Shown in pieces: positions 60,801 through 64,000 of a DNA stretch of 64,000 nt. The stretch is from Congeria kusceri (Eukaryota; Mollusca; Bivalvia; Myida; Dreissenidae), in contig CM051025.1 of NCBI GenBank assembly GCA_027627225.1, positions 51,148,181 to 51,212,180 of the forward strand. Reading direction: 5' to 3'. Every line of letters begins with the position of its first letter. Position 1 is the first letter of the stretch. Both the position numbers and the translations under genes were made by a program. A model generated the notes under the pieces. The model saw only the letters and a program-made list of their open reading frames with translations. It was not told the origin of the DNA and did not search any database.

Positions 60801-60997
60801 AGAAAAATTAGCGAGTGTCATGTGAGAATAAACTTTACAACACTATACAACTCTTCACTATAATAATATACATTGCAGACGGAAATCCAGCAGCCAGTTC
60901 TTCAGTACCCTTTATTCATACAATGTCCCTGAGGAGGAATCCGAAGAAGAACTCAGTATTGAGAAGAGTCCTTAGCATTTTCCGCAAGTCAAAATGA
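51867..60997 (+). CDS. Tandem ubiquitin-like + von Willebrand factor A domain protein, complete, 11 exons
   Basis: Exons: 51867-52091, 52420-52569, 55826-55919, 56330-56388, 56537-56629, 57246-57443, 58176-58340, 58634-58760, 59093-59277, 59912-60014, 60879-60997. Phases agree and give 505 aa plus TGA. Seen: first ubiquitin-like fold, residues 3-76 (VDVYVKLPNGKAIESQLL; SRVRLKYQGKVI); second, about 78-153 (DISLEIRTQDGTSTAII; TVADLRRVVEDLTGIQ; ends TVYVGAHG); an acidic linker about 155-176; VWA about 188-370 with MIDAS residues VFCFDTTGSMS (D196, T198, S200), RIGIIAHGDYC and TGGGDSPEA; a charged helix-rich part about 371-432; a W/Y-rich segment (AAWWDP...YCYNATRDTWY) about 437-464; a basic tail. 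No signal peptide or TM segment, so probably intracellular. Neither ubiquitin-like domain ends in GG, so conjugation is unlikely. Known: MIDAS-type VWA domains bind ligands through a divalent metal. Function is unknown; a scaffold or adaptor is a guess. Intron 4 starts with GC. Confidence 0.88.
52635..54430 (+). pseudogene. Decayed non-LTR retrotransposon (jockey/CR1-like), in intron 2 of the UBL-VWA gene
   Basis: Successive frames read PWITRKVKRLFKRKARIYKK, LDVSKACAPDELPNKVL, SDWRNAFVTPVFKKGDRNSP, ILDFSKAFDTVPHKELLHKL, SGVPQGTVLGP, LFADDYLLYRP and STLGFLRRYLRHCPKS. These are the fingers, palm (with the Asp-Asp pair) and thumb of a LINE reverse transcriptase. A stop after KYRPV and several frameshifts break it, and the endonuclease domain is absent, so it is a 5'-truncated dead copy in the same orientation as its host gene. 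Confidence 0.9.
54616..55222. repeat. 55-bp GC-rich satellite, 11 copies
   Basis: Unit gtcttcttggggcgatggc, aatacgccgggagagaatcc, cgctgcactcgataaa. Copies are nearly identical (a few ccgga/ccgag and one 2-bp deletion). It lies ~190 bp past the LINE remnant in intron 2 of the UBL-VWA gene. Because 55 is not a multiple of 3 and the unit has no stop in several frames, long false frames (up to 225 codons) appear on both strands. Confidence 0.97.
55965..56115 (-). mobile_element. tRNA-derived SINE, copy 3 (inverted, diverged)
   Basis: On the minus strand: gcactggtgtccgccttccg head, B-box gagttcgatccc, 'aaaagacacc' core, and tail taatcgagctagaataaata. Lies in intron 3 of the UBL-VWA gene. Confidence 0.8.
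60083..60338. mobile_element. Foldback MITE, copy 7 (most complete)
   Basis: Left gaggcgtgtcgtgggaaac, gcatgtgcgtaaagtgtcg, gtgcagtccgcacaggct; core gtagaagagacttctttg; right cgacactttacgcacatg, cattaagcccgggtttcc. It is in intron 10 of the UBL-VWA gene and shows the full palindrome. Confidence 0.9.
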
Positions 60998-63900
60998 CGA
61001 AATGCGTGAAATCCCGGGATCGTCAACGATCGTAATCTGACATAAAGGGTGCTGCCCACCTATCGTTTCATTTCGGTTATTTTCAGCAAGCATTGGAATT
61101 CCGCAATAATTGCTGATTGTTCATTTTTAATTTTCATTCGGTGCATTTCTATTTAAAGAGATATAAACAAAACAACAACATGGCTTTCAGACATATCGCA
61201 GTCTCACTCGCTTTTCACTTAGGCTGCCCGGGTTCAATACCCACCCGACGCATGTGAGTTTGGTCCCACACATGATACAGTTTTACTATATAAACTACGA
61301 TACACATATCAAAACTAGCTGAAAACGGCAAGCATTGAATAAGACGTCAAGATTACCTGCGTACATTTGTAGTTACTAGATCGTACTTGCTCAACGATTG
61401 GAAACATTTATTATGTTGTGTGTTTTTGTAAACGTATTATTTTACGTATAACGTGCATTAACGTACTTGCACGCGTTAATTCAATATATTCATGCATAAA
61501 GGTCAGTTTCAGGTTAATGTTTTTATTAGCTTTGCTTACATGCTATTGTTGTGATATCTAGAGAATCTAAGACTACAGCAAACACGCGGCTGGCTGGAGA
61601 TATGAAGCCAAATGTAGAATGGCGTTTTTTTAGTACTAGTTAACTATGTTGTAATTTATTCCAATTTATTTTGTTATATATTGTTTGGTTGTTAAATGAG
61701 ATATAAATGTACTATTTAAAATTACTGTTGTTTTTACGGAAATGGTTTGTCCCAGAATGCGGATACTCGCGTAGTAATCCGGAGAATGTGAATCGGCATG
61801 CAACACGCTATGACCTTTTGCACGTGACTGGGGCTGGTTTTCATAACGCTATGACCTTTTGCACGTGACTGGGGGTGGTTTTCATCAAGCTCCTAAAGAA
61901 AATAAAAACTTTAGTTACACTTAAGTAAAAATGTCCTATCAACTTTTAAAAGTGAAATTAAATAATAATGATTAAATAGAAACAATTATTCGCTCTTAAC
62001 CATAATAAAATCTCTCATTGCAAATTGAGTCATACACTTAAGGAATTTCATGTAAAAAAATAACAATAATAAGACATGCTGGTTCAATTGTGGTCAAAAT
62101 GGAAGTATGGTACTAGGGTGTTACCATTAGGTTACAAAGGATGGTACCATGGAGAGTTCACGATGTAATGATGATAGCAATGAACACTATACATGTACAT
62201 TCAATTCACCACCTAAAAACGTGTTACCCTCATCATACCATTATTTTGATATCATGCTTTTACCATTGTGCTTTCCATAATCCTGTTTCGTGTTTAGGAG
62301 AGAAATACTTCATTTTTATTTATCGGACATTTTTATCGGAAATAACAAAACATATCTTGTTAAAACATTTGTTTTCGAAATATACATGACAGTAACAACA
62401 CTAATTCAATGCAACGTTTGTTACATAAACATGCATATAAAATAAACATGATTTGCGTTGAATTCATATATATTTACTGTATTTTTTCGTTTAATTCATA
62501 TACATAACTGTGAGTTTAAAACTTGTATTATCCATAACGGAAACGGCTTAAGTGGAAATAACTGATTTTTATCACTCTTTGGTTTATTATATTTACAACA
62601 TTTGTTTTGTTCCTTTTTAAGAAAAAGTCGTGTCTGCGCTTCCGAGAAAATAAAAATCAACAAGCCCTAGCCTTAAGAGTTATATCGAACATCGACGGAC
62701 AATAATGGAACACCATTAACAGACGTTGTGGAAATTTTCAAGAGAAATAACCATTCAAATACGAAATCGCGAAACTCCCCATAGTGATCTCCCCTGATAG
62801 GCACCAACCAGGCAGGGTTGATAAATCTGATAAATTAGAGTTACCGGTTCTTAGTTTGTAATGGTCACATGCACACTAGGAAAGCCTTTTACTATTAACT
62901 GAATAGCATTCTGACTGAAAAAAATAGTTATTGGTTCCTGGTAGAGTTAACAACAAAGATTAAATGAAGATTACGATCGAAGATGGGAATCTGGCCAAGT
63001 TTAAGGTATATAATTAGACAGTGGTCTGTAGTTATATTTTTGATCTGCTACTTTCGATTTACGTAGTACATACTACTAGTATCACTTATTTATTTAAGGT
63101 TGTGTTGTTTTGAGATGTACAATTACTTGCTGCACATTGTTGATATACGTACGTGTCGGAGTTGAGTTTGTAAAAGAAACAAACGTTAATGAACGTTAAT
63201 ATTAGTCTACGTGTATAAAAATAATTTTAAAGAAAATATTGAAAAATATGCATTGACAACCGATTATTAGTAACCTGTTGTTGTTTTTTTGTTAAAACTT
63301 CACTTTATTTTCTGAAAACATATGAACTATTTTAGTCTTTAATGTATTAAAAAATGAACATAGGCATTTGGCGCGTGGCTATGATAATACTAAGGCGTAA
63401 AAAAAAGTTGTTGGTTTCCGCTTACCCGACCCCTCCACTATTTTTTACCGCCGACTCCAAAGTTGCTTTTTTTGGCCTAACGATCATTATTTTGCTGTAA
63501 AAAGAGCATTATTCGCATATATGCGGCTTTTCGATAATTAGCAAATATTTCCACTAGTCCGCGTTAGACAGTTGCTCTTGGTAATGACATACCGACATTT
63601 TCAGTTTCTTTAATTGGAGGCGTTTAAACGCTTTACATGCAGTCCAATATACCTAAACTGTGTGGTGAAAATGCCGTGATAATCAAAGTTAAAGAAAAAA
63701 ATATTTTTTTTACCCCACCTCCAGATTTAATAAAGAATGATGAAAAACTTCTTTTCTTTTCCATTATCCTACTGTGATAATGAATAGCCCTCGAATTCTT
63801 AAAATGATTATGGACGCGTTTCAAACTATGTTATCTGCATGTTTATAATTTGCAAAGGAGTTATCTAGTATCGCACCCGCTGTTATATTAACCTTACCAC

Positions 63901-64000
63901 GTATATTATCTTGCCCTTTACCAACATTCTGTGGCTTATAGTCACAAAGTTAAATTACTCCGATGGTCTTTTGTTTTTACATGTACTTGACGGGCGTCTT
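60998..64000. other. Downstream flank of the UBL-VWA gene
   Basis: AT-rich with no further gene recognised. It includes the gene's 3' UTR of unknown length, a 40-bp direct duplication (cgctatgaccttttgcacgt...) at 61806-61885 followed by a decayed foldback MITE end (agctcctaaagaaaat), and a remnant of the 'ggcgtaaaaaaa' MITE family at 63392-63480. Confidence 0.4.
61806..61885. repeat. 40-bp direct tandem duplication with CACGTGAC
   Basis: Two copies of cgctatgaccttttgcacgt plus gactgggg.tggttttcat, each carrying an E-box CACGTG. Confidence 0.92.

Overview
Eukaryotic, AT-rich, intron-rich and densely packed with repeats. Canonical GT-AG introns, a K2P potassium channel, an hnRNP M homologue, tRNA-derived SINEs and Helentron/pearl-like elements with ~166-bp internal repeats point to an animal genome, most likely a bivalve mollusc. 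A palindromic foldback family present in seven copies is one I associate with dreissenid mussels such as Dreissena; that assignment is inference and needs a database search.

Layout. 1-2.8 kb: 5' half of a two-pore-domain K+ channel gene on the minus strand (three coding exons), running off the left edge. 2.9-31 kb: gene-poor; it holds a LINE reverse-transcriptase relic blown up by a 20 x 50-bp satellite (3741-4740), a ~1.8-kb inverted duplication whose arms lie at 5.2-7.07 kb and 16.8-18.6 kb, foldback MITEs, SINEs, a TIR element at 7.5-8.4 kb and two Helentron-like tandem-core elements at 25.1-27.1 kb. 31.3-51.5 kb: a complete 11-exon hnRNP M gene on the minus strand (538 aa by my splicing), with introns swollen by nested transposons and by an array of ~22 repeats copied from its own exon-10/intron-10 splice junction. 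51.9-61.0 kb: a complete 11-exon gene on the plus strand (505 aa) joining two ubiquitin-like domains to a von Willebrand factor A domain; its intron 2 holds a decayed LINE and an 11 x 55-bp GC-rich satellite. 61-64 kb: no recognisable gene.

The hnRNP M and ubiquitin-like/VWA genes are head-to-head, with start codons 324 bp apart, so they probably share a bidirectional promoter. The points I would follow first are the ubiquitin-like/VWA architecture, the splice-junction-derived decoy array in hnRNP M, and the four-level nest of transposons in hnRNP M intron 3. All gene models were spliced by eye from reading frames and splice-site consensus; no transcript or database evidence was available.
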